From positions 1 through 64,000 of the forward strand of contig VFJJ01000051.1 of NCBI GenBank assembly GCA_009886115.1: a stretch of DNA of 64,000 bases, in the 5' to 3' direction. This document shows positions 32,265-40,481 of the stretch, one piece after another (position 1 is the stretch's first letter; each line of letters starts with the position of its first letter). Both the position numbers and the translations under genes were made by a program. Below the pieces are notes generated by a model, which was not told the origin of the DNA, made no database searches, and worked only from the letters and a program-made list of their open reading frames with translations. This stretch comes from Actinomycetota bacterium. GTDB lineage: Bacteria > Actinomycetota > Acidimicrobiia > IMCC26256 > VFJJ01.

Positions 32265-35200
32265 TCAGGTCCGCGGGATCTCCCGCATCGTGTAGGTCTC
32301 GATGAGGTCGCCGCCCTTGAGGTCCTGGAAGTTCTCGAGGCCGACACCGCACTCGAAGCCCGACTGGACCTCGCGCACGTCGTCCTTGAACCGGCGCAGC
32401 GATGCGATCTCGCCCTTCCAGATGATGACGCCCTCACGGAGGAAGCGGACCAACGAGCCTCGGGTGATGGTGCCGTGGCGCACCATGCAGCCGGCGACCC
32501 GACCGACACGGGGGATCGCGAAGATCTCGCGGACCTCGGCCTCGCCCGTGACGACTTCCTCGAACTCCGGCTGGAGCAGACCCAGCATGGCGTTCTGGAT
32601 GTCTTCAATCACCTGGTAGATGACTTCGTAGAGGCGAACCTCGACATCCTCGTGGGCGGCCAGGTCGCGAGCGATCCGGTCGGGCCGCACGTTGAACCCG
32701 ATGATCGTGGCGTTCGACGCCATCGCCAGCTGGATGTCGTTCTCGGTGATGCCGCCCACGCCGCGGTGCACGAAGGCCAGCTTCACATCGTCGCGCTCGA
32801 GCTTGCGGAGCGACTCGACGATGGCTTCCAGCGAGCCCTGCACGTCGGCCTTGACGATGAGGTTGAGCGTGGCCACCTCGCCCCGCTGGATGTGGGCGAA
32901 GATGTCTTCGAGCTTGGTGCCGCCGTGGCCGACCGCGGCCGAGCCGATGAGCTCGGCCTGGCGACGCCGACGCGACCGGGCCTGGGCGATGGTCCGGGCG
33001 ATCTTGTCGTCGGGAGCGACCCGGAGATCGTCACCGGCCGATGGCACCTCGTCGAAGCCCAGCACCTGCACCGGCGTCGACGGTCCGGCCTCGGTGAGAC
33101 GGTTTCCGTGCTCGTCGAGCATGGCCCGCACCCGGCCCCAGGCGCCACCGGCAACCACGGGATCACCGATGCGCAGCGTTCCGCGTTGGATGAGCGCCGT
33201 GGCGACGGGGCCCCGCCCGATGTCGAGGTGTCCTTCGAGCACCACGCCCCGGGCGGGGGCGACGGGGCTGGCCTGGAGCTCGGCGAGAAGCTCCTCGTCG
33301 TTGTCGGCCATGAGCAAGATGGCCTCGAGCAGGTCGTCGACACCGAGGTTCTGCAGGGCCGAGAGCTCGACCATCATGGTCGTGCCGCCCCACTCCTCGG
33401 GGATCAGACCGTGCTCGGAGAGCTGCTGACGCACCCGGGTCGGGTCGGCGTCCTCCTTGTCGATCTTGTTGATCGCGACGATGATCGGGACCTCGGCCGC
33501 CTTGGCGTGGTTGAGCGCCTCGATCGTCTGCGGCATCACCCCGTCGTCGGCGGCGACGACGAGCACCGCGATGTCGGTGGCCTGGGCGCCACGGGCGCGC
33601 ATCGCGGTGAATGCCTCGTGTCCGGGGGTGTCGATGAACGTGATCTTCCGGCCGTCCTGATCGACCTGGTAGGCCCCGATGTGCTGGGTGATCCCACCGG
33701 CCTCCGAGGCGACGACGTTCGCCTCTCGGATGCGGTCGAGCAACTTGGTCTTGCCGTGGTCGACGTGACCCATGACCGTCACCACGGGGGGACGGATCAC
33801 GAGATCTTCTTCAGCGTCTTCGAGCTCGTCGTCGGCGAACAGCGCCTGGAGCTCGTGCTCCTCCTCGGAGCCCGGGTCGACCAGGATGAGCTGGTCTGCG
33901 ATGCCGAAGTCTTCGAAGACGAGCTCGATCATCTCGTCGGTGAGCGACTGGGTGCCCGTGACCATCTCGCCGGCGTTGAACAAGATCCGGACGAGGTCGG
34001 CGGCCGTGCGGCTGAGCCGGGCGCCGAGCACCTGGCACGACGTGCCGCGGGGGACGACGATGTCGCCGTCGGGCAACGGGGCGTCCTTGGGCGTGTACGA
34101 CATCTGCTGGGGGGTCAGCTCGTCGAGCTGGCGACGCCCCTTCTTCTTCTTGGGCCGCCGCTGCTGGGGCTGAGGGCCCCGCCCGCGCCCACCCGGACCA
34201 CCGCCGGGACCACCGCCGGGACCACCGCCACCAGGACGGGCGAAACCGCCGGGACCACCACCGCCAGGAGCACCGCCGCCAGGGCGGGCGAAGCCACCGC
34301 CACCACCAGGAGCACCGCCGCCAGGACGGGCGAAGCCACCGCCACCACCAGGACGGGGACCGCTGGTTTGACCACCACGACCGGCTCCGAAACCACCGCC
34401 ACCCGGCCCCGCAGGCCGGCCCATACCGGGCGGAGGAGGCGGACGCTTTCCCATGCCGGGCGGGGGCGGAACGGTCTTGCCCGACGGAGCGCGAGGCGGC
34501 GACGGACGGCTGGGTGCCGCACCGTCGACCGGCGCACCGGGTGCAACTGGAGCTGTCGGGGCTGCTGCGGCCACCGCGGGACGCATCACGGCGCCAGGAA
34601 CCGGCGTCGGGAGCTCGATGTTCGGAAGGCCTTCCGGCCGACGAACGTCATGACGCTCGCCCGGCACGATCGGGGCGACCGGGCGCTCGACGGGGACCGG
34701 AGGCGGGGGGCTCGACCGGACGATGGAGCGTCCCTCGGTCGAGCGCACGATGCGGTGCGTGCCGGCGTCGACGGGTGCCGCCGACGCCGCTACGGGCTGG
34801 CGCGCCGGGTCGACGGGCAACCCCGTTGCCACCGTTGCCACCGTTGCCACCGTCACGACCGGGGCATCGACCGCTGCCGCGACCCGTCGCTCGGGCGGGG
34901 CGGGAGCCTCGATCGCCTCGCGAGCGACGGGCTCGAGCGCGGCAGCAGTCGCCGTCTCGACGAGTGTCGCCACTTCGGCCACGGCCACGACCACGGCCGC
35001 GGGCTCGGCGGCCGTCTCGGCAGGCCCGGCAGCGCTCATGGCCCGACCCTTCGCCGGCGCCGGCTCCTCGGGGGGAGCCTGCTCGGGAGGACGGGTCAGA
35101 CCGTCGGCGTGCGCCTTGCGGGCGACGCGATCGGCCAATGCCTGGTCGATCGAGGCCGAATGGCTCTTGACGCCGGCCTTGTAGCGCTCCATGACGTCGA

Positions 35201-35267
35201 GCATCTCCGCGTTGGAGAGCCCCAGCTCACGCGCCAGCTCGTAGACCCTGATCTTCTTGGGTGCCAA
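32265..35267 (-). CDS. infB: translation initiation factor IF-2
   Basis: GTPase that loads initiator tRNA on the 30S. The IF2-N domain is at residues 1-52, a long low-complexity region spans ~55-380, a second IF2-N follows, and the G domain has GHVDHGKT at 500-507 and DTPGH at 546-550. Domains II, III and the C2 tRNA-binding domain complete 1000 residues. The linker ends in Gly/Pro/Phe/Ala/Arg repeats encoded by near-identical DNA units (34190-34365). The start is TTG at 35267, with GGGA about ten bases before. It lies downstream of ylxR and upstream of rsgA. Confidence 0.97.
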   Translation of the reverse strand: MAPKKIRVYELARELGLSNAEMLDVMERYKAGVKSHSASIDQALADRVARKAHADGLTRPPEQAPPEEPAPAKGRAMSAAGPAETAAEPAAVVVAVAEVATLVETATAAALEPVAREAIEAPAPPERRVAAAVDAPVVTVATVATVATGLPVDPARQPVAASAAPVDAGTHRIVRSTEGRSIVRSSPPPPVPVERPVAPIVPGERHDVRRPEGLPNIELPTPVPGAVMRPAVAAAAPTAPVAPGAPVDGAAPSRPSPPRAPSGKTVPPPPGMGKRPPPPPGMGRPAGPGGGGFGAGRGGQTSGPRPGGGGGFARPGGGAPGGGGGFARPGGGAPGGGGPGGFARPGGGGPGGGPGGGPGGRGRGPQPQQRRPKKKKGRRQLDELTPQQMSYTPKDAPLPDGDIVVPRGTSCQVLGARLSRTAADLVRILFNAGEMVTGTQSLTDEMIELVFEDFGIADQLILVDPGSEEEHELQALFADDELEDAEEDLVIRPPVVTVMGHVDHGKTKLLDRIREANVVASEAGGITQHIGAYQVDQDGRKITFIDTPGHEAFTAMRARGAQATDIAVLVVAADDGVMPQTIEALNHAKAAEVPIIVAINKIDKEDADPTRVRQQLSEHGLIPEEWGGTTMMVELSALQNLGVDDLLEAILLMADNDEELLAELQASPVAPARGVVLEGHLDIGRGPVATALIQRGTLRIGDPVVAGGAWGRVRAMLDEHGNRLTEAGPSTPVQVLGFDEVPSAGDDLRVAPDDKIARTIAQARSRRRRQAELIGSAAVGHGGTKLEDIFAHIQRGEVATLNLIVKADVQGSLEAIVESLRKLERDDVKLAFVHRGVGGITENDIQLAMASNATIIGFNVRPDRIARDLAAHEDVEVRLYEVIYQVIEDIQNAMLGLLQPEFEEVVTGEAEVREIFAIPRVGRVAGCMVRHGTITRGSLVRFLREGVIIWKGEIASLRRFKDDVREVQSGFECGVGLENFQDLKGGDLIETYTMREIPRT
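34190..34365 (-). repeat. in-frame tandem repeats in the infB linker
   Basis: Near-identical units encoding [14 protein letters not shown] are repeated about three to four times, with shorter GGP units beside them. The reading frame is kept. Copy number probably varies between strains. Confidence 0.8.
34823..34855 (-). repeat. 9-base tandem repeat in infB (VAT units)
   Basis: A GTTGCCACC-type nonamer repeats about three and a half times on the plus strand, coding for three or four Val-Ala-Thr units in the IF-2 linker. Confidence 0.8.
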
Positions 35268-35327
35268 GTGTTGTGTTCCCGCTCGTCGTCTCGTCCCGCC
35301 GGGCGCCTGTCGCCCCCGTCGTTCCTG

Positions 35328-35645
35328 CTACTCGGTTGTGGCGCTCACCAGCTCGTGCGGGCCGGCCTCATCGTTTCCCTGATCAGCAGCACCAAACAGT
35401 CTCGCACGCAGCGCGGTCAATGCTTCAGTCGAAACCGGTGAACGTAGTGCCCGCGTGAATTGTTGTCGATCGGAAGCCCGATCGAAGCACGCAGCCGACC
35501 CTGCGCACAACCAGGCACCCCGCCCCGGCGCCCGGCGGTCGTCGGTGAGACGCCCGTCGGATCCGAGTGCCATCCGTACGAGGTGCTCCGGTGTCGTGAC
35601 CCGCCGGCACCCGATGCAGGTGCGCCGCGGGCCCTCGTCGTTCAC
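35328..35645 (-). CDS. ylxR: YlxR/DUF448 RNA-binding protein
   Basis: A 105-residue protein with the family signature RRTCIGCRRVTTPEHLVR near the N-terminus and GRGAWLC in the middle. YlxR proteins bind RNA, and in Bacillus one modulates RNase P. It overlaps the nusA stop by four bases and precedes infB, the conserved nusA-ylxR-infB arrangement. Confidence 0.94.
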   Translation of the reverse strand: MNDEGPRRTCIGCRRVTTPEHLVRMALGSDGRLTDDRRAPGRGAWLCAGSAACFDRASDRQQFTRALRSPVSTEALTALRARLFGAADQGNDEAGPHELVSATTE

Positions 35646-36964
35646 CCTGGATTCGCTCCTTCGTCGACACCTTCGACTTCATCGACGGCGACGGCGACGG
35701 CCGCTTCGCTGTCGTCCGCCGTCTCCACGGCCGCGTCGCCCACGGCAACTTCGCCCACGGCGGCTTCCACCACGGCGACTTCCACCGGATCACCCGCGGG
35801 TGCTCCTGCTTCGGATTCGTCGTGCGGCGTCGTCGCCACGGTCGAGGCGTTCCCAGCTGCTTCTTCGTAGCCGAGCTGCGCAGCGGGGATCGCCTCGCCC
35901 CCGTCGGCCGGCTGGAACATGAGTGCGCCTTCGTCGTTGCGGAACCACTCACCCTCGGCGTAGTCGTCCTCGGGCTCGTCGACGGCGGTGGCGAGCTGCG
36001 TCTCGCTCTTGATGTTGATCTGCCAGCCGGTGAGGCGGTACGCGAGCCGGGCGTTCTGGCCTTCCTTGCCGATCGCCAGCGAGAGCTGCGAGTCGGGCAC
36101 GATCACCAGCGCCACCCCGGTCTCGGGGTTGAGCTGGACTTCCTTGACCTTGGCCGGCGACAGCGCCCGCATCACGAACTCGGCCGGGTCGGGCGAGTAG
36201 GGAACGATGTCGACCTTCTCGCCGCGCAGCTCGTTCACGACCATGCGCACCCGCGAGCCTCGGGCCCCCACGCATGCGCCGACCGGGTCGACGTTGTTGT
36301 TGTTCGAGTGGACCGCGATCTTCGAGCGGTGCCCGGGCTCTCGGGCCAGGGCCTTGACGACGACCACGTTGTCGGAGATCTCGGGGACCTCGAGTTCGAA
36401 CAACCGCTTGACCAGCCCGGGGTGCGTACGGGACACGACGATCTGGGGGCCCTTGGACGTGCGCCGCACCTCGACGATGTACGCCTTGAGTCGCGAGCCG
36501 TGCTCGTAGCGCTCCTGCGGGACCTGCTCGGCCTGCGGCAGCAGCGCCTCGACCCGTCCCAGGTCGAGCAGCGTGTACCGCTGGTCGGTCTGCTGGATGA
36601 TCCCCGTGACGATGTCGCCCTCGCGTCCGGCGTACTCCTCGTACTTCATCTCCCGCTCGGCCTCGCGGATCCGCTGCATGATGACCTGCTTGGCCGTCTG
36701 CGCTGCGATGCGTCCGAAGTCCTTGGGCGTGTCGTCCCACTCGCGGGTGATGTTGCCGTCCTCGTCGACCTCTTGGGCGAACACGGCGATCTCGCCCGTC
36801 TCGGCGTCGATCTCGACGATCGCCTCTTCAGCCGCTCCCTGGAGCCGCTTGTAGGCCATCACCAGTGCGTTGGCGAGTGCTTCGAGGAGGATCTCGACGT
36901 CGATCCCCTTCTCGCGCTCGATGACCTTGAGCGCCTCGATGAGCTCGGCGTTGGCCGCCATCAT
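35642..36964 (-). CDS. nusA: transcription termination/antitermination factor NusA
   Basis: Binds RNA polymerase and promotes pausing, termination and rRNA antitermination. It has an N-terminal polymerase-binding domain, an S1 domain (near 130-200) and two KH domains (VGACVGARGSRVRMV, then LSLAIGKEGQNARLA). An acidic/Ala C-terminal tail of ~90 residues follows. I chose the ATG at 36964 (440 residues) because it overlaps the rimP stop as ATGA and has AAGGGGG upstream. It is the second gene of the operon. Confidence 0.96.
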   Translation of the reverse strand: MMAANAELIEALKVIEREKGIDVEILLEALANALVMAYKRLQGAAEEAIVEIDAETGEIAVFAQEVDEDGNITREWDDTPKDFGRIAAQTAKQVIMQRIREAEREMKYEEYAGREGDIVTGIIQQTDQRYTLLDLGRVEALLPQAEQVPQERYEHGSRLKAYIVEVRRTSKGPQIVVSRTHPGLVKRLFELEVPEISDNVVVVKALAREPGHRSKIAVHSNNNNVDPVGACVGARGSRVRMVVNELRGEKVDIVPYSPDPAEFVMRALSPAKVKEVQLNPETGVALVIVPDSQLSLAIGKEGQNARLAYRLTGWQINIKSETQLATAVDEPEDDYAEGEWFRNDEGALMFQPADGGEAIPAAQLGYEEAAGNASTVATTPHDESEAGAPAGDPVEVAVVEAAVGEVAVGDAAVETADDSEAAVAVAVDEVEGVDEGANPG

Positions 36965-37491
36965 CGCCCCCTTGTCGTGGTGGAAGGTGCAGTTGGGCGA
37001 GTGGGTCGGGGTGCCGGACCCCACTCGAAGACCGTGTGGGCGCTGGCGATCTGGTCGTACCCGATGCGCCGGAGCTCGTCGCCGACGAGCACGTCGACAC
37101 CTTCGTCATCGCTGCCATGGAGCGTTCCCTGATGGCGGCGCTGGCCGGAGACGAGGCCGGTCGTCTTGACGGCGATGGTGGTTCCGCGGGCCCGCTCGAA
37201 GTGCAACGGGCGGCGGAGGGGCCGCTCGAGGCCGGGGCTCGAGACCTCGAGGGTGTACCGACCGGCGAAGAGCGCTCCCCGATCGCCGTCGAGCTCGTCG
37301 AGGACCGGGTTGACCGCCCTGGTGACCTCCGTGATGGCGTCGAGATCGACGCCGCCCTCACGGTCGATGAGTACCCGCAGGATCGTGGACGTGCCCGTGG
37401 TGACCAGCTCCACGTCGTAGAGCTCGGTCCCGAGCTCGTCGAGGAGAGGAGCGATACGGCTGCGGATGCGTTCGATCTTGTCGACCGCCAT
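36961..37491 (-). CDS. rimP: ribosome maturation factor RimP
   Basis: A 176-residue 30S assembly factor. The N-terminal alpha/beta domain includes LYDVELVTTG, ILRVLIDREGGVDLD and YTLEVSSPGLERPL; an SH3-like C-terminal domain and a Pro/Thr tail follow. The ATG at 37491 has AAGGAGGAG upstream. An in-frame GTG at 37584 would extend the protein through the hairpin-T-tract, which is less likely. It heads the rimP-nusA-ylxR-infB operon. Confidence 0.95.
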   Translation of the reverse strand: MAVDKIERIRSRIAPLLDELGTELYDVELVTTGTSTILRVLIDREGGVDLDAITEVTRAVNPVLDELDGDRGALFAGRYTLEVSSPGLERPLRRPLHFERARGTTIAVKTTGLVSGQRRHQGTLHGSDDEGVDVLVGDELRRIGYDQIASAHTVFEWGPAPRPTRPTAPSTTTRGR

Positions 37492-37532
37492 GCGGCTCCT
37501 CCTTCTCGGTCGCTCGGTCTGGTTCGGGCCAA

Positions 37533-37560
37533 CAAAAAGACGTGGGCCAGCGCCCACGTC
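37533..37560 (-). terminator. hairpin plus T-tract (proS terminator and/or rimP-nusA leader attenuator)
   Basis: On the minus strand a nine-base stem (GACGTGGGC / GCCCACGTC, loop GCTG) is followed by TTTTTGTT. It lies 90 bases after the proS stop and 42 bases before rimP. It is the only classic intrinsic terminator I found in the window. A TAACCT hexamer at 37612-37617 would start transcription upstream of it. Confidence 0.85.
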
Positions 37561-37611
37561 CAGGTCGTTCCCCTTGCGGGCCACCCGTCGGACATCCCGG
37601 GCGGCTCCGGC

Positions 37612-37617
37612 AGGTTA
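37612..37617 (-). promoter_or_regulatory. candidate -10 TAACCT for rimP-nusA-ylxR-infB
   Basis: The minus strand reads TAACCT about 120 bases before the rimP ATG and upstream of the hairpin-T-tract. No consensus -35 is seen. Confidence 0.35.
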
Positions 37618-37649
37618 CCACAGGAGGGCGCAGAGGCCAGGCACCGGCG

Positions 37650-39431
37650 TCAGGGCCGGACGCCACCCAGCACGCCGGCTGCGTCGGCCAGGGGGAGCTC
37701 GTCGCGCGTCCCCGTCGCCCTGATCTTGCGCTCGACCACGCCCCGTCCGACCCCCTTGGCTCCCACGATGACCTGCACCGGGATCCCGAGCAGGTCGGCG
37801 TCGGCGAACTTCACCCCCGGGCTCGCTTCACGATCGTCGAAGAGCACGTCGACACCCGCCGCCACCAGATCGGCGTAGAGCTGCTCGGCCGCTGCAGCCG
37901 CCGTCACCGCGGCCTCGCCCTTGCCAGCCAGCGCGAGCAGGTGCACGTCGAACGGCGCCAGCTCGGCGGGCCATTTCAGACCCTGCTCGTCGTGGTGCTC
38001 CTCGGTGACGGCTGCGACGACCCGCGAAACGCCGATGCCGTAGCAGCCCATCACCATCGGGTGTTGCGCTCCGTCGGCGTCGGTGTACTCCGCCCCCAGC
38101 GCCGTCGAGTACTTGGTGCCGAGTTGGAAGGTGTGGCCGACCTCGATCCCGCGGTCGACTCGCAGCGGCGATCGGCACAGCGGACACGAATCGCCGGTCA
38201 CCACCGCGGCGACCGGGGCCCATGTGTCGACGCGGAAGTCGCGTCCGAGCACCGCGTCGCGAACGTGGTGCTCGGCCCGGTTGGCGCCGGTGACCCAGCT
38301 CGCCCTGTCGCGTACCGCGGGATCGGCGATGATCAGGGCCACGTCGGGATGATGTGGCCCGATGTAGCCCCGGGGCAGATCGGGGCGGGCGGCGAAGGCC
38401 TCGTCGTCGAGCGGGACGGCCTTGGCCGGTGCGACCACCCCGGCCAGGGCGTACTCGTTGACGGTCCGGTCGCCTGGCACCAGTGCCAGCCCGAGGCGCC
38501 CGTCGAGCGCGCCGCCGGCGAAGCTGAACGCGAAGCACTTGAGCGTGACGCCGGCGTCGATGCCGAGCTGCTCGGCCACGGCGGCGATCGTCGCCGCATC
38601 GGGCGTGTGGACGGGCGTCATCGCGGGAACGCCGTCACCAAGAGGCGCGAGCGACGGCGTCGCCGTCGGAGCCAGCTCGCCGTCGGCATCGACGGCGGAG
38701 CTGGTGTGACGGATCGCCCGGGTGGCGGCTTCCACGTTGGCGGCGTAGGTGCAGGCCTGACACCAGACGAAGTCGTCCTCCCCCACCGCGGCCACGGCCA
38801 TGAACTCGTGGTTCACGTCGCCGCCGATCTCGCCCGACTGGGCCACGACCGGACGGAACGTCAGGCCGCAGCGCTCGAACACCCGGTGGTAGGCGTCGAA
38901 CATGAGCTGATAGTTGGCCCGGAGGCCATCGACGTCGACGTCGAAGGAGTACCCGTCCTTCATCAGGAACTCGCGCCCCCGGAGCAGGCCGAACCGGGGC
39001 CGGAGCTCGTCGCGGTACTTCCAGCCGATCTGGTAGAGGTTCACGGGCAGGTCTCGGTACGACGAGAGCTCGCCGGCCACGAGCGAGGTGACGACCTCTT
39101 CGGCCGTGGGAGCGAGGCAGAACTCCGACTCCTTGCGGTCCTGGAGCTTGAACATCAACGGCCCGTACGCCTGGTCGCGCCCGGTCTGGGCCCACAGCTC
39201 GAGGGGCTGGATCTGGGGAAGCAGCACCTCCTGGGCCCCAGCGGCGTCCATCTCCTCCCTCACGATCTGCTCGACCTTGCGCAACACCCGGTAGCCCAAC
39301 GGGAGCCAGGAGTAGATGCCGGCGGCGACCTTGCGGATGTAGCCCGCCCGCACGAGCAGCTTGTGACTCTCGACCTCGGCGTCGGAGGGGTCGTCGCGCA
39401 GCGTGCGCAGGAACAGCCGGCTCATTCGCAT
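37650..39431 (-). CDS. proS: prolyl-tRNA synthetase (bacterial type with editing domain)
   Basis: Class II synthetase charging tRNA-Pro, 593 residues. The catalytic core is split by the YbaK-like editing insertion (about 225-400), which removes mischarged alanine. The start MSRLFLRTLRDDP and the motif GREFLMKDGYSFD are typical; the C-terminal anticodon domain follows. The start is ATG at 39431 or 39425; no Shine-Dalgarno is present (the spot reads CCTCCCC), but TAACCT lies eight bases before the first ATG, so the message is probably leaderless. It is upstream of rimP, the conserved actinobacterial order. Confidence 0.95.
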   Translation of the reverse strand: MRMSRLFLRTLRDDPSDAEVESHKLLVRAGYIRKVAAGIYSWLPLGYRVLRKVEQIVREEMDAAGAQEVLLPQIQPLELWAQTGRDQAYGPLMFKLQDRKESEFCLAPTAEEVVTSLVAGELSSYRDLPVNLYQIGWKYRDELRPRFGLLRGREFLMKDGYSFDVDVDGLRANYQLMFDAYHRVFERCGLTFRPVVAQSGEIGGDVNHEFMAVAAVGEDDFVWCQACTYAANVEAATRAIRHTSSAVDADGELAPTATPSLAPLGDGVPAMTPVHTPDAATIAAVAEQLGIDAGVTLKCFAFSFAGGALDGRLGLALVPGDRTVNEYALAGVVAPAKAVPLDDEAFAARPDLPRGYIGPHHPDVALIIADPAVRDRASWVTGANRAEHHVRDAVLGRDFRVDTWAPVAAVVTGDSCPLCRSPLRVDRGIEVGHTFQLGTKYSTALGAEYTDADGAQHPMVMGCYGIGVSRVVAAVTEEHHDEQGLKWPAELAPFDVHLLALAGKGEAAVTAAAAAEQLYADLVAAGVDVLFDDREASPGVKFADADLLGIPVQVIVGAKGVGRGVVERKIRATGTRDELPLADAAGVLGGVRP

Positions 39432-39439
39432 GGCCGGGG

Positions 39440-39445
39440 AGGTTA
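39440..39445 (-). promoter_or_regulatory. -10 element TAACCT of leaderless proS
   Basis: The minus strand reads TAACCT, eight bases (CCCCGGCC), then the ATG at 39431. Confidence 0.5.
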
Positions 39446-39460
39446 CGCGCCACTGCATGC

Positions 39461-39512
39461 CGACCAGGAGTGAGTTGAGCCCGGCAGGTCCCGGACAACT
39501 CACTCCTGGTCG
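39461..39512. repeat. 17-base inverted repeat between proS and the methyltransferase gene
   Basis: The arms 39461-39477 (CGACCAGGAGTGAGTTG) and 39496-39512 are exact reverse complements around an 18-base spacer. The element lies between two divergent leaderless promoters, so it is not transcribed from either. It could be an operator for both genes or a dispersed intergenic palindrome. Confidence 0.9.
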
Positions 39513-39515
39513 GCT

Positions 39516-39573
39516 GGGGGCGGGCCTGGGGGCGGGCCTGGGGCGGGCTGGGGGCGGGGGCCTGGGGGCCGGG
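39516..39573 (+). other. G-quadruplex-prone G-tract region
   Basis: The plus strand has at least nine runs of three to five G separated by one to three bases (GGGGGCGGGCC-type units). It directly follows the inverted repeat and ends about 18 bases before the -10 of the methyltransferase gene. Confidence 0.7.
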
Positions 39574-39591
39574 CCAGCGGTTCTGCTGGCC

Positions 39592-39597
39592 TACCGT
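39592..39597 (+). promoter_or_regulatory. -10 element TACCGT of leaderless methyltransferase gene
   Basis: The plus strand reads TACCGT, six bases (GGGGTC), then the GTG at 39604. Confidence 0.6.
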
Positions 39598-39603
39598 GGG
39601 GTC

Positions 39604-40389
39604 GTGACCGGCCTGCACCACACAGCAGCGGTCGGCTTCGAACGGGCGGCCGAGGCGTACGAACGGGGGCGTCCGTCGTACCCGACGACGGCCATCGCCG
39701 CGCTGGTGCGGGCCACGGGCGCCGACCACCGCTCGACCGTGCTCGACGTCGCGGCGGGCACCGGCAAGCTCACACGGCTCCTGAGCGCCACGGGCCTCGG
39801 ACGGTTGATCGCCGTCGAGCCGGTCGAGGCCATGCGGCGGACCTGTTCGGCAGCCGTCCCCCGGGTGCCCGTCGTCGCGGGGCTGGCCCAGGCGCTCCCG
39901 CTGCGCGACGGCGTGGCCGACGTGATCACCGTCGGCCAGGCCTTCCACTGGTTCGCCGGACCCGAGGCCCTCGCCGAGCTGCACCGGGTGCTGAAGCCCA
40001 AGGGGTGCTTGGCTCTCGTGTGGAACGTGCCCGATACGAGCCTCGGTCAAGACGGCTGGGTGGCCGCCCTCGAGGTGATCGCCGACCGTCACCTCGGCGA
40101 CACGCCGAACCAGCGGAGCGGCAACTGGCGGACCGCGTTCGACGACCAGCCGTGGTTCGGGCCCTTGTCACACCAGGCGTTCACGTCGCTCCAGCACCTC
40201 TCGCCCGAGGCTGTCGTCGACCGGATCGCTTCGGTGAGCGTCATCGCCGCCCTACCCGACGCCGAGCACCGCTCCGTGCGGGCCGAGCTGGCCGAGCTCG
40301 TCGCCACCCATCCCGACACCGCCGGCCGAGCAGAGATCGCGCTCCCCCACCAGACCGATCTCTACGTGGCCCGACGCCTCCCCCTCTGA
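39604..40389 (+). CDS. class I SAM-dependent methyltransferase
   Basis: A 261-residue methyltransferase of the UbiE/small-molecule type. SAM motif I is VLDVAAGTGKLTRLL (about 39-53), the acidic motif II VEPVEAM follows, then the AQALPLRDGVADVITVGQAFHWF stretch, shared with a broad group of trans-aconitate-like and polyketide/sterol methyltransferases. The GTG at 39604 is six bases after TACCGT (leaderless); upstream in-frame sequence is the G-rich tract and not coding. It is divergent from proS and followed on the same strand by the PhoX-family gene. The substrate cannot be inferred. Confidence 0.85.
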   Translation: MTGLHHTAAVGFERAAEAYERGRPSYPTTAIAALVRATGADHRSTVLDVAAGTGKLTRLLSATGLGRLIAVEPVEAMRRTCSAAVPRVPVVAGLAQALPLRDGVADVITVGQAFHWFAGPEALAELHRVLKPKGCLALVWNVPDTSLGQDGWVAALEVIADRHLGDTPNQRSGNWRTAFDDQPWFGPLSHQAFTSLQHLSPEAVVDRIASVSVIAALPDAEHRSVRAELAELVATHPDTAGRAEIALPHQTDLYVARRLPL

Positions 40390-40481
40390 GCGGTCACGCT
40401 GAGCTTCGCCTGGAGCGCACAACGACGCTCACCCCGCTCGGCCACTACCCTCCGTACACTTGGCATTTCACGGGGGGAACC

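Noticed and set aside
32191-32352. The longest rsgA reading, starting inside infB
   Set aside because: It overlaps infB by 88 bases; the added residues are not OB-fold-like, and a GTG with GAAGG lies at 32190. I kept it only as an alternative.
32052-35441. A 1129-codon plus-strand open frame antisense to infB and rsgA
   Set aside because: GC-rich codon bias keeps the opposite strand free of stops. The translation is His/Asp/Arg-rich with no domain, while the minus strand encodes complete IF-2.
37492-37584. N-terminal extension of rimP from a GTG at 37584
   Set aside because: It would translate the hairpin and T-tract; the ATG at 37491 has a very strong ribosome site and fits the family start.
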